Source: Plasmodium coatneyi
Taxonomy: Eukaryota; Apicomplexa; Aconoidasida; Haemosporida; Plasmodiidae
DNA: 64,000 nucleotides
Assembly (NCBI RefSeq): GCF_001680005.1
Contig: NC_033566.1
Coordinates: 1,736,001-1,800,000, forward strand
Reading direction: 5' to 3'
A program made the translations under genes and the position numbers. Of the stretch, positions 20,531-32,204 are shown in pieces (the first letter of the stretch is position 1; each line of letters begins with the position of its first letter). The notes beneath the pieces were generated by a model. That model had not been told where the DNA came from. It saw nothing but the letters and a program-made list of their open reading frames with translations, and ran no database searches.

Positions 20531-22464
20531 CTACATCCGACCGTAACCTACATTCGTTCTTTGATGATGACCTGGTGTACTATTATTATTATAGTCATTT
20601 GTTCCTGTTCCTGCTCTTGTTCCTCTTTTGGGTGATCTATCATATATGGTAGACACTTCTGTGGAATCTGCTATGGTTGAATCTGCTCTGGAGACGTCCG
20701 TTAATGTGTCGAATTCATTCCTGGTGAATCTTCTTCTTCTATTACTTCTTCTTCCTGCATCTCCAGAAGTGTGGTTACCAAACCAAGAAGACCATGGTTT
20801 ATACTGAAGGGAAAAAAGGTTGTGTTAGGTGGAAGGTTGTTAGGTGGTAGAGTGGCAGGTGGTGTGTTAGGGTGGTGGTAGGTGGGTTGTTAGGGTGGTG
20901 GTAGGTGGGTTGTTAGGGTGGTGGTAGGTGGGTTGTTAGGGTGGTGGTAGGTGGGTTGTTAGGGTGGTGGTAGGTGGGTTGTTAGGGTGGTGGTAGGTGG
21001 GTTGTTAGGGTGGTGGTAGGTGGGTTGTTAGGGTGGTGGTAGGTGGGTTGTAGGGTGGTGGTAGGTGGGTTGTTAGGGTGGTGGTAGGTGGGTTGTTAGG
21101 GTGGTGGTAGGTGGGTTGTTAGGTGGTGGTAGGTGTGTTGTTAGGGTTGTGGTAGGTGGAAGGAATGTTGTTGGGGGTGGTTTGTGGAAGGAATGTTGTT
21201 GGGGGTGGTTTGTGGAAGGAATGTTGTTGGGGGTGGTTTGTGGAAGGAAGGTTGTTAGGTGGTAGGGTGGTAGGTGGAAAGGAAGGTTGTTAGGTGGTAG
21301 GGTGGTTGGTGGAAGGGAAGGTTGTTAGGTGGTAGGGTGGTTGGTTGTTGGGGGTGATTAGTGGAAGGAAGGAGTGTCTAAAGGAGGAGGAAGGGAGGAG
21401 ATCTAAGGGAAGGGGTCTAAGGACGGGAGGTCTATGGAATGAAAGGGAGGATGGACGAGAATTATATTTTTAATATTTCAATTTTAACTATAATTGTAAT
21501 TATAATGTGCAATTATTACCTTATATAGAAGGAAAGGAGCACCTATTGTTGCTAAGGTGCCAAAGATGGAAGAGAGGGAAGAGGTGGTGGTAGCGAAACG
21601 TACCGCTTCGTCTGCTTCACGGTGCATCTTTTTTATTAATTCTTCCATCTCTTGGTGGAGATTAGCTGTTTCACAGTGTACGGCATAGATACTATTGAAG
21701 TCTTTACAATATTGCTTTTTCTCATGATCACCCGCACCCCCTTCTGTGCACACTTTCTGCATAGCTGTACATGCTGAGGAAAGTGTGGTCCAATAGGTTG
21801 ACCATTCCTTCGCACAGGTGGAACTAGTCGTCGTCAGTTTTTCCTGTATCGGCTTATAACCGTGGTAATATTCAAATATGATTTTCATATGACCAAGAAT
21901 GATTTGGTCAATGTTATCTTCGTATTGAAATTCACATTTATTTCCACTACTGATAGAAGATCCCAGCGTTTGGTAAATTTTATCCAAAAGGCTTGACAAT
22001 TTATGATTATTTAAATCACTCCAATACTTATTTCCGAACCAATAATAAAAAAAAAGGCAGGGTTCATTATTTTTGTACTGTTTCTGCTGCCCATTCTGGT
22101 TAAATGCATATTCGTAGGCGTGATCGATTTTTGCAGCGTCCGCAATAATTTTTTTACAATGTGGGTAGCTAGTCTGTAATTGGGACGTTAATTGTGCAAC
22201 ACCAGCCCCGGTGCTAGAGCTCTCTACAGCAGGCTCGAAATTTGTATAGAACTCGTTATTTAAGGTTAACCACTCAGTAATTGACCCTAGTTTACACGTC
22301 TGGGGAGGTGGAGGGATATGTGTGAAACATAAATGTGTATATATATATATGTTTGCATTCCCCTTCCTTCAACCCCCTCCTTTGCTTCAACTTTTCCTCA
22401 ATCCCCTAAAATTGTTCCTTACCTTTGGTGGTGCTGCTGGTGCTACTGGTGCGGTTTCTGACAT
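20531..22464 (-). CDS. pir/KIR family protein, long minisatellite intron
   Basis: Three phase-0 exons give 364 residues. Exon 1 (22423-22464) is MSETAPVAPAAPPK, ending AAG/GTAAGG. Exon 2 (21520-22299, acceptor CTCCCCAG) opens TCKLGSITEWLTLNNEFY and carries CLFFYYWFGNKYW, then IIFEYYHGYKPIQEKL. It ends in a membrane segment, SSIFGTLATIGAPFLLYK. Exon 3 (20531-20803) is a cytoplasmic tail starting YKPWSSWFGNHTSGD and ending TNVGYGRM. The tail and the exon 2 end are close to those of the pir at 61513-63598. Intron 2 (716 bp) is almost wholly tandem repeats. Expected location is the infected red cell. The role of pir proteins is not settled. Confidence 0.92.
20804..21519 (-). repeat. G-rich (plus strand) minisatellite intron
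   Basis: From about 20870 to 21130 there are roughly eleven near-perfect copies of a 23-bp unit containing GGTGGTAGGTGGGTTGTTAGG. Three copies of a unit of about 28 bp (GAAGGAATGTTGTTGGGG core) follow at 21155-21245, then GGTGGTAGGGTGG-type units and AAGGAGGAAGGG at the exon-2 side. In transcript sense the tract is C-rich. Confidence 0.9.
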
Positions 22465-25400
22465 GGTTTACATATGTGCAGAGATGTATATATTTTTCTT
22501 CTGCTGCATATGTGTATAATGAACTTTCTCTTTCAAAAGGTTGTTCATGCATTCAGAGAATAGAAGTATAAAGATTATACTTGTTTGTTTTATGATTGTT
22601 ATGATTTGTTTTGTCTGTTCCCTAGGATGATTATATGATGATGATTGGATTGTAAGTGTATGAATAGTAAGTGTATGATTGTAGGGGTGGAAGTGTGTGG
22701 AATATTTTATTTTCTTACCTTCCTTTTTCTTCAATAATAATATATGTGTTGTTTAAATTTTTCGAGTAGGGATAACACACAAGTATGTATTAAATAGTTA
22801 TATGAATAATTTAAGCAAGTTCAAAAAGAGGAACTAGGCAGGAAATATTAACAAATACAGAAGGGAAGAAAAATTTTTTTAATTTTTATGATATGTATTC
22901 CTCCTTTCATTTCACACATATATATATATTACCCTCATTATATATTACTTTATTATATTATACACATGTACAGGTACGTTGGAGTCATTATACATGTAGA
23001 CTGGAGTATTACATGTACATGTAGAGCATTATATTATTATTATTTATATCGCTCCTTTTTTTATTGCATATATAGAAGTAATTATAATTTCCCCCCGACA
23101 GAAATGTTAAGAAGGCATTATTAATTTATACATTATTGGTATTGAAATGGGTTATTTAAAAAAATTTTAACACCCACAAGAGCAGTTTATATGCGTATAG
23201 AACGCTTCCCTCCTCTTTGAGTGTGCGTATATACTTATCCATATTTAGTGGAAAGAATGTGAATTTAAAAAGAATAAGGAGAAGAGAAATATAACATGAG
23301 GGGCCAAATTACATTCATTATACCATATAGCACAGGAAAAAAAAGAATATATACGTATTTCCGTCATAATAATAATCCTTGTATCATATTCCCCCCCCAT
23401 TCCTTCTTACTTATTGTCGCCTAATAATAGTAATTGTTCTTTCTTCCCCTATTTATTGTTCTTTTTTTTTCTTTTTCAGATAAGTATATTGTGCATAACT
23501 TACACAACATGTAGAGGATGAGATACACATATTGTGTGCCATTTTGAGCTACACTCTTCCTCATTCCTTCTTAAGTTCCTTCCTAAGTGTATATTGTGAA
23601 TTATACACTGAAGCGCCCTTTTTTTTCCCTTTTCTGCGTTTCCCTTTTCCCTTTTACTATTTTGTCCATAGGAATGCATAGGAATTCATAAAAATTCCAA
23701 ACGGGGGGGCTTAAGGGGATACATTCCTCTTTTTATTCAGTACATATTATATATAGAGAAGGTTCTATACATTAAAGGAATTTTGGGAAGGTTGACAGTT
23801 CCATTTTGCACAAATACTATGTTTCAACACATGCATGATCATATGGATGTGATTATGGATATGCGTCACTTTTCCAACATGCACATTACTACTATTGAAT
23901 GTAATAAAGGGGTTACTAATAATACCACGGGGAAAATATATAATGGGAGTAATGTTCTGTTCGCACATTATTTCTTTATGACGATGTATGGGATAACACA
24001 GGTCACATGTGAAGTACACATGGGGGGCAAATAAGGAATACAATGATTCCATATATATTATAATCATTTCCCATGGGAAGTGTACATGTAGAACTATAGT
24101 AATTATTCTTACTTATATGTACGAAATAATTGCGACATTGCCCTATATTATTAATTGTCGTATTTTACACTATAATACTCTCCTAATATAAGTATACTAT
24201 TCCACATTGGGACCAATGTGTCCACCATGTAGAATGCCTTTTCAGAGGTTGTGTACATTACTGAGGAGTATGTGGGGCACACTACTTGCGGTGCAAATTG
24301 TCCCATTAGGGCATGGGGATCACTGTTTCCTTGGGGTGACCACACTACTTTGGGTGTCCACTACTTGGGGTGTACACACTACTATTGGGGTGAACACTGT
24401 CGAATGTCCCCCACTATATAAAAAGAAGGTGCCACGTGTAGAATGGGTGCAGTGTAAAAGTCCCTTGTGTTAAAGTACCTTGTGTAGAATGAGTGGCAAT
24501 ATTCTTGCACAGGAATAAATGTCTCCCCCTGCGTAATGCAATTCCCTTTCTACGTGTGTAGTACTACCCTTTCCTTCCCTTCCTGGGGGCTGCTCCCCCC
24601 TTTCCGGGGGGAGGTGGCAAACACTCATGAGTAATAAATAAGAGTGTGCAAAGAGAAAAACTACATACAGCACCCCCCCTTTTTATTAGAGGCACATTTA
24701 TGGTGCACATAATATAAATTCATATTGTGCAGCTCCCCTATGTTCCACATACTATACATACGAACACATTCTTTAAGGGATTCATACTATGTGTACATAG
24801 TACCTCCCTCATATAGAATACTGCACATATTTTCCCCATAAGAGGGGGACGGAACCCTTATGGACAGGGAACCATCACGGTAGACCATATCTACGAATAC
24901 ATTATGTCATTCTTCGAAATTCGTTCCTTCAAAATTAAAGAATACTGGTATGTGGAGGGGGGCATATTTCCCTTCATTACTCTTTAAATTAAAAGTAGAT
25001 AATGGGACGCTTATTTATTACATGGGAGTACAAGGGCTATGGATGAGTTGAATATGTGGAACCTCCTTCCTATAAATATGTGAATGTTGGGGCCCCCCTC
25101 CCCTTCTTATATATGTGAATATGGGACCACCACCACCCTTTTCCTCTTTATGTAGGAGAATATATGGGACCCCCGTACATTGCACTAATCACCTGCTAAA
25201 TAGTCCATATTAGTTATGTCATAGCAGCGCGTGTGTGCAGGTGTGTGGGGGGGATGGGTATTGGGAAGTTCATTATTTTCTTCCATGGTGTGTATATAAC
25301 ACATTATTTTCTGTTCCATGTGCTTAATTCTTTTTCTTCCCCACATGAAATATTCTGTAACGAATTCCTTCCTATACGCAATAACGTATAATAATAATGC

Positions 25401-25898
25401 AGGGTCACATATTATAATTATGTACATATAAATAAAAGCAGTTATGTGTAATTTAACAGTACGGAATGTAAAACTAGAATCATAATATAAAAGTACTCTG
25501 ATCGTCATATATTTCTATGCATATTTCTTACATTGTTACTACATCACATACATTTCATGCAATACAAAAAGGAAGAAAGGAGAAAGGGCACATTAATATA
25601 TGAAATATAAAGTTAATTATAAGAGGAGCGAATGCTCAAAATGGTATACACAATGCACACATATATATACTATGTGAATGAGCCATTTATGGTGTATTAA
25701 TAAGTAAGAAGGGTGAAAAAAAAATAATATAATAATAATATAAAATTTTGCATAATAAAGTGCTTTCTAATATTACATTAATATTCCTATTCGGAATGTA
25801 TGAATAATGCATGAACAACACAACACAACCTTTTAACATATAAAATTCACATCATATACAAAAGCAATATCCACATATGAACAACGACCACCCGAACC
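22465..25898. other. Long intergenic region between divergent pir genes
   Basis: I see no gene. The stretch is AT-rich with poly-T and TATATA runs. Near 24190-24480 is a GC-richer patch with loosely repeated words (GGGTGTCCACTACTTGG, TTGGGGTGACCACAC, TTGGGGTGAACAC), partly like 13880-13920. Small ORFs on both strands at 23765-24070 overlap each other and match nothing I know. The two ends should hold the divergent promoters of the flanking pir genes. Confidence 0.5.
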
Positions 25899-27537
25899 AT
25901 GACAAAAGTAATAACCCCCCTTTCATTTATTTATTTATTTGCTCCATAAAAAAAAAAAAATAGGTGTATATTAAGATGTATATGAATGTGGTGTACATAT
26001 AATAATATTGCTCTATTCAAAACATAAGAGATGCATAGAAATATATATATTTCCGCTGCCCTATTACATCCATAGGAACACTGCAGTGAGGATGACTTAC
26101 CCTCCAGAAAAGTATATGCAGCATTCAAAAAAAATGGCAAACATCATCAATGTACGGAAATCAGTACATGGAAACAAGGAATAGAGGATATACTAGGAGA
26201 TAAGTTTAAACAAAATCATATGGGCGAGGTTAACGATACACAAATTGCCCACGCTTGGTGTCTTCTATCTAAAGTGCTTGGAGAGAAATCGCCCTGCACA
26301 GCAATTTGTAATTTCTTTTATTATTGGTTAGGAGGAATGTTGTGGAACAAATTAAAGAATGGGAATAATTCACTTAATAGTACTATACAAAGCATCTTTA
26401 GTACATTGGACAAATCCACCAATCTGTGTACACAAAACAATAGTGTACATAGAAAAATGAATACAGAACTTTTCCCTCAGAAAAAACAAATATTCGATTA
26501 TTATTACAATTATAAAACTATATGGAGGGCATTGAAAAATTCCGGATCCGGTGAGTCTCCCTGTAAAGGAAAATATGATAACTATCTAGTTGGAGCTAAT
26601 GGAAATGGTGGAGCTAATCAGGCTTATGGAAGAGTGGAAGCAAGTACTCAACGTAATAGTGATCAATACTGGACAGAATTTTGGAATAAGTTCCAAACTG
26701 AAAGTATTCCAAAACCATCACAACTAACACGTGACGATGTGTCCCAAAGGGAGCTTCCGACAGCATCAGGCGAAGGGGACAATGAGGAAAATCTCCTTTC
26801 GTGTTTGGATCAGCTGTCTGAAGCAACTACAGCAGTTGTTGCATCATTGGGGAAGGAAACGTCAACACACCATTCATCACTTCAATCATCACCACCTTCA
26901 CCACAGGGGGGTAATGATAGTGGTAGTGGTATCGTACCTGGTGTCACTTCTGCAGTTGGCACACTAGTCGGACTACCTGCGGCTGTCGCATTCTTCCTTT
27001 ATAAAGTATTTATGGAAGGAATAAAAATATTAATAATAATTATTCATATAAATATATTTTTTTATTTAAAATAAAAATATAGAATAGACTATACGTTCTG
27101 TATATACATACATCTATATATACAGGCATATATATACATATGCAGTACATATATATTTGGTATATATATACATATATATATATAATGCATGTCTATATCA
27201 CCCCTTTCAACTTAACACCCTTCACTTTTTTTTTTTTTAGTATACCAATTTATTTTCTGGACTACGAGACACCTTCCCTAAGGGAAGCAACAACGGCAAT
27301 AAAAGAAAAAAAAGATCCGCCAGGAATGACTTCGATTTGCGATCAATGGACGACTCTACAGGAACTTCCACACTATATTCAGCAGATGATTCAACTATTG
27401 GTTCCACAACAGACCATTCTACAATATATAATGTGCCACCCACAGGAAGAAATACTAATAGAAGAATACAACAACAACCACAACGAAGACAGCAACGACA
27501 AAGACAAAGGAAGAATGTGCATTATCATAGTATGTAA
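25899..27537 (+). CDS. pir/KIR family protein
   Basis: A micro exon 1 (25899-25907, ATG ACA AAA/GTAATA) is proposed. The same nine bases and donor recur at the pir ending 63598. Exon 2 (26076-27005, acceptor ATCCATAG) opens CSEDDLPSRKVYAAFKKNG, carries NFFYYWLGGMLW and IFDYYYNYKTIW, then a Ser/Pro/Gly-rich linker. It ends in the membrane segment VGTLVGLPAAVAFFLYK at AAA/GTATTT. Exon 3 (27241-27537, acceptor T-run AG) gives a Lys/Arg-rich then Ser/Thr/Asp-rich tail ending NVHYHSM. Total 411 residues. The ectodomain is close to the broken pir at 5086-6386: both have NYLVGA and GANxAYG, so the two are recent relatives. Confidence 0.88.
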
Positions 27538-28598
27538 TATTAAATGGATGAATGTATCCTTCCTTCCTCCCTCTTTAGAGGGGAGGGAGCATATATATAT
27601 AACCGAACCACATAAATTTATACAGTGTAAAAAAGAGCAAAAGGACCATCCTTTTTTTTTTTTTCTTCTTTGATTTTCCTTCTTTTTTTTTTTTAAATCT
27701 GCATAGTAGAATTTTTTGGAATTTGTTAAATTTTTCTCTTTAGAGAAGGGAAAAAAATAATAAATTTAAACGAAAAAGATTAAAGGGGGGGGTACCATAC
27801 AAACAATATGCACTATCATAGGAATGTATAAACATTCACCTTCATAAGTAATTTGATCATATACCTTCTTTGTCATGTATAGTTAATTTTGCTCTATTAG
27901 TTCAGTTATTTCAATAAATATCAGTATATGTATACATGTATAGAAGAGAAGGAAGAAAAAAGTGCTCTATATGTATAAACTGCACAATATATTTGTGCTA
28001 ATAATTCTTAATAATCCTTTTAAAACATAAGAGTAAAAAAATAAATTCATAGCGCATGCTGAAGTTTTTATTCCAGAGGAAAAATTTACACTCTTTTATA
28101 TGAGCAATAACTCGAATGGTGTGAATAGGAGTAGCACGACACTCCAAACAAGCATATGCAATAAAATTAATATAGCAGTTGCATGAGGACAATACTTTTT
28201 TGGGAGAGAGGTGGAGGCTGCTTCATTTCTTCCCGCTTCTTCCATTGTGTGCTATTTCAACATAATTATTTATAATTATTTATAATTTGTCTCTAATTAT
28301 ATATATATGTGGCACATATAATCATAATGATTTTGGATGCGAACAATTATATAATGGAGTAGTGTTGTAGTACAAAAAATTTAAAAATGTAAATTGCGCT
28401 ATTGAAGAAGAAAAGAAAGAATAAAAAATTCCTTATGCATGCCTGTTCATAAGCACTACCGAACAAACGGGAAAGGGTGTGTAAAAAGCCTTGTATATAT
28501 ATATATTTTTTTATTTTTGTATAAATCGTGTGAGGGCATGAGCAGTATATTTTTATATTAGTTCACTATATTAGGAGAGGGGGCACAAATAAACAACG
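27538..28598. other. Intergenic AT-rich DNA between tandem pir genes
   Basis: It holds the 3' flank of the pir ending at 27537 and the promoter side of the next. It is AT-rich with poly-T/A runs (27650-27700) and a TATATA run (28495-28508). No coding sequence is supported. Confidence 0.5.
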
Positions 28599-30069
28599 AT
28601 GAGTGTAAGGAAGAATGAAAAGAATACTAAGCACACATCCCCAGGCATTCTATTTAGGGGGGGAGGGCAATATATATATACATGTACATACACATATGTA
28701 TATATATATAACGTATATATGTATATATATATATGTGACATGTATGTACATTGGAATGCATACATATTTCAATAATTACATTTATAGAATCGGGATTTAG
28801 AGGAATTACTTTCAAGAAAAACATATGCTGCATTTGACGCAGGATGGAGTGTTCATAGTACAGGATCCTGCTCTTGGTCGGACAGTATGAAGACTACATT
28901 GAACGATAAATTGAATGGGCACGGAAAAGTCAAAGCTTATGTAGATCAAATTGTTAAATCATGGTGCATTGTGCAGAATTCAGGGGGAAAACACTTATCC
29001 CTCAGTCCATATTGTATTCCCTTCTATTATTGGTTAGGTAATATATTATTCAACACATTAAGTGGCGTTGTTGAATCACCTCTCGAAATTATGAAAAAAA
29101 TCTATGAAAAGCTAAATGAAGTTCCCAATAATAAGGATAAGTGTGAAATTATATATGAACTTAGTGACAAGGACACTTTCAATGAAATGAAAGCAGTATA
29201 TGAATATTCTCAAGATCAGTATAAAATAAAACAACAACTACAGAAAACCAGTAAAGAGTGCACTTTAACATATCAACAACACCTAACGAACACTAAATCA
29301 GCCTATGAATCACTAAGTTCCAGTTGTGAAAGTAAGACAGATGGACATTGTAATGGGTTCAATAATGTATATAAAAAACTTCTCGATGGGGGTAAACTAT
29401 CAGAATTAACATGCAACATAATATCCGAGGAGCAATCCGTACGTACGGTGGAACAACCACAATCTCACACAGCAGTGGGGACCCCCACTGGAACCATCAA
29501 TACCCCTAGCACAACCACCATTATATCTTCCGTAATACCGATAATAGGACTGCCATTAATCACATTTGCATTATATAAGGTGACAATCACAATTCTTATT
29601 AAATTAAAAAAATATAAATAATAACATTAAATAATATCTCCCCCCCTTTTTCTTTTGAAAATGCAAAATGGTGATTTACATTGTGCATGTGTAATGTATA
29701 TATATATAACATATATTTATATGCCTTTATTTTCCTTCCCTTTATTCTTTATTTTAGTACACTCCATTATACTCTCGTATACGTAATACTTCTTCTTTTT
29801 TTTTTGGAAGAGGAGGAGGTGGTGGTGTAAGGGTCGGAAGCAGAAGAATAAGGAAGAGATCAGCCCAAAGTGACTTCGACACAGAAAGAGAAACTTCTAC
29901 AGAATTTTCTACCACAACAGACAATTCTTCCACAACAATGGACTCGTCAGCAGAAGACAATTCATCTTTATATACTACTGCACCTAGATGTGGAAGGAGA
30001 GTAGCAAATAATAATAATTATGGTAGAAGGAACGGGCAACATAGAAATATACGTTACGATCGCATATAA
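28599..30069 (+). CDS. pir/KIR family protein
   Basis: Exon 2 (28788-29579, acceptor TTTATAG) opens NRDLEELLSRKTYAAFDAGW and carries PFYYWLGNILFNTL, then VYEYSQDQYKIKQQL. It ends in the membrane segment SSVIPIIGLPLITFALYK at AAG/GTGACA. Exon 3 (29758-30069, acceptor TTTTAG) encodes YTPLYSRIRNTSSFFFGRGG, a basic patch, Ser/Thr/Asp repeats and the end RNIRYDRI. ATG AGT/GTAAGG at 28599-28604 is a plausible micro exon 1 (phase 0) but is weakly supported. With it the product is 369 residues. Intron 2 is short (178 bp). Confidence 0.87.
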
Positions 30070-30996
30070 TGCACCATTGGATGCAACACATTCGGAATGT
30101 GATGGCTACTGCTCCTCCAGTGGAATGGTTGTTAGGGGTGGTTGTTAGATGTGGTAGGTGGGTTGTTAGGTGGGTCGTAGGTGGGTTGTTGGGGTGGTAG
30201 GTGGAAGGAAGATTGCTTAGGGGTGTTAGAATGGAAGGAAGGTTGTTAAAGGTGGTGGTAGGTGGGTTGTTAGGTGGGTGGTGGTAGGTGGGTTGTTAGG
30301 TGGGTGGTGGTAGGTGGGTTGTTAGGTGGTAGGGTGGAAGGTGGGTTGTTAGGTGGTAGGGTGGAAGGTGGGTTGTTAGGTGGTAGGGTAGTAGATCGGT
30401 TGTTTAGGGTGTTGGAAGGTAGGTTGTTAGGGGGTGGTTAGTGGAAGGAAGGTTGTTAGTGTGGTGGTCGGTGGAAGGCTGTTAGGGGTGGTAGGTGGGT
30501 TGTTAAGCCTGGTACGTGGAATGTTGTTAAGGGTGAAGGGATGGGTCTAAGGGAGGAAAGGAAGAATGGGTCTAAGGAAGGAAGGAGTGGTCTAAGGAAA
30601 AGGAAAGAAGGGAGAATTAAGATATTCTCATATATCTATATGTCTAATTTATTTTTTTATTTAATTCTAACAATAATACATATATTATTTAAAATGTGCA
30701 AATTTTTTTTAATTAGACAAAATAAAAAAGAAGAAAAAAAAAAAGAGAAAGAAAAGGAAGGAAAAAAATTCCACACTTAAAACTTCGACCGTTTGATTAT
30801 ATTTCTTTTCCTTCTTGCTCTAACAATAATAAAGCAACTAATGAAACAACTAATAGGACGACCACCAATAGGGGGACCACCATAGGACGACCAACAATAG
30901 GTTGACCACGAGCCCCACTATGGTTATGAGAATGACGAGTACCATATTTTTTAAAAAGTGTCATCGAATAACCGAAAGTTACTGAATAAACGGAAG
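30070..30996. repeat. Minisatellite of the pir-intron type outside any intron
   Basis: From about 30120 to 30530 the plus strand carries GGTGGGTTGTTAGGTGG-type repeats. Units of GGTCTAAGGAAGGAAGG follow (30540-30600), then AT-rich DNA. This is the order seen from exon 3 towards exon 2 in the introns at 20804-21519 and 61774-62579. Here, however, the left neighbour is the stop of a plus-strand pir and no pir ectodomain lies on the right. I read it as a relic intron left by recombination. A 77-codon minus ORF at 30797-31030 matches nothing known to me. Confidence 0.6.
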
Positions 30997-32204
30997 TTAC
31001 GGAGATATCAGCTGCCTTGTTTTCCGCCAACTTTCAGGGCAGATGAAAACAGGACTCGTCACACCTGAATTTGCATAATAGAGAAATAATAAATAAAGAC
31101 CCACCATCAACAATATAACAAAGAACAAAGTCCAACCCCTATTTTTACGGCATGCTAACTTCTCACAAATTAATTTAAGTTTGTCTTTTAAGGTTGGATT
31201 TTTTATATTGTTTTTATTCCTTCCTCCTCTTCCATAGGATGAATTCCTCGAATCGAATTTTGGATTGAATTTTTTGTACTTTGATTTTTTGATATATTTT
31301 TTTCGGGCTCGATAATAATAAAATGCTACTAATGCACCTACCATAAGGACTACTAAGGTTGTGAAAACTGCCCATACTGTTACCGGGGTATGTTTAGATC
31401 CAGGCACATTACAAGTGACTTCACTGCCCGGGTTCCACCAGTTCGAAACTAACTCCGTAAAAATTTCAGGATAGGCGCTTGTATAACATGGAATGAACAA
31501 ACTAAAGGCTAAAATGCCTAATATAAGTAATAGTAGGGTTCTATGTTTCATTCCTCGACGACAATCATGAAAAAAGGTTTTACAAATTGTTCGACATTTG
31601 TCCTTTAAGGTGGTATTTTTTTTATTTCTTTTATTCCTTCCTTCATATGGTTCATTTGGGAAGGTGTTCTTAATGGGGGGGTCGTCTTCATTATTATAAC
31701 TTTTATGATGAAATGGACTTCCCTGCAACGCTGTTCTAACAGCAGATTCACCACTTGTTGTTGATGATCCTGCACTGCTCTCATCTGAGGAGTCATATGT
31801 GCTTGAACCTGCTTTGCCCCATGTTGATGCGCTTAATGCACTCACCTAAAAAAAAAAAAAAAGGAGGTACGAAGGTGTGAGTTCATAATTTATGGAGCAT
31901 ATAAGTATTATTATACAAAATGAAAGAAGGGGGGCGAGGGGGGAAGGGAAAGGGAAAACATTCCCTTCCCCCCACCCCCCTTCCTTCTTCCTTTTTTCCT
32001 TCACTGAGCAAAAAAAAAAGGGAAAAAAAAATTCTTTAATGTAAAAAAGTTAATCATCATAATGAAAATATGTGTGTCACAAATATATTTTTTTTCCTTT
32101 TTTATATAGGTGTGTGTAAAAATTTTGTATCTTACATGACGTGGATATTGCGCCCACAAAAATAGGGTACAGGTGAGTAGTGAAAGTTTTGTGAGAGGTG
32201 CCAT
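30997..32204 (-). CDS. Exported-type two-exon membrane protein B
   Basis: Exon 1 (32136-32204) is MAPLTKLSLLTCTLFLWAQY then PRH, signal-peptide-like, ending CAT/GTAAGA. Its last 20 bases are identical to gene A exon 1. Exon 2 (30997-31845, acceptor T-run AG) starts VSALSASTWGKAGSSTYD, giving 305 residues in all. After a Ser-rich part and a basic part come three hydrophobic segments: LLLLILGILAFSLFI, VFTTLVVLMVGALVAFYYY and LFFVILLMVGLYLLFLYY. Two similar basic/Cys blocks (LKDKCRTICKTFF and LKDKLKLICEKLAC) precede the first and third segments, which suggests an internal duplication. It is related to genes A, C and D in layout and in exon 1. Function is unknown. Export is inferred. Confidence 0.78.

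Noticed and set aside
20870..21130. Regular direct repeats that might suggest a CRISPR-like array
   Set aside because: The units are contiguous with no unique spacers, lie in a eukaryotic intron, and are a minisatellite.
23765..24067. Overlapping ORFs of 83 and 100 codons on opposite strands
   Set aside because: There are no recognisable features, and both are in ordinary AT-rich DNA. I could not support either.
30797..31030. 77-codon minus-strand ORF overlapping the end of gene B
   Set aside because: It overlaps gene B in another frame. A frameshifted continuation of gene B was considered, but gene B already ends plausibly after its third membrane segment.
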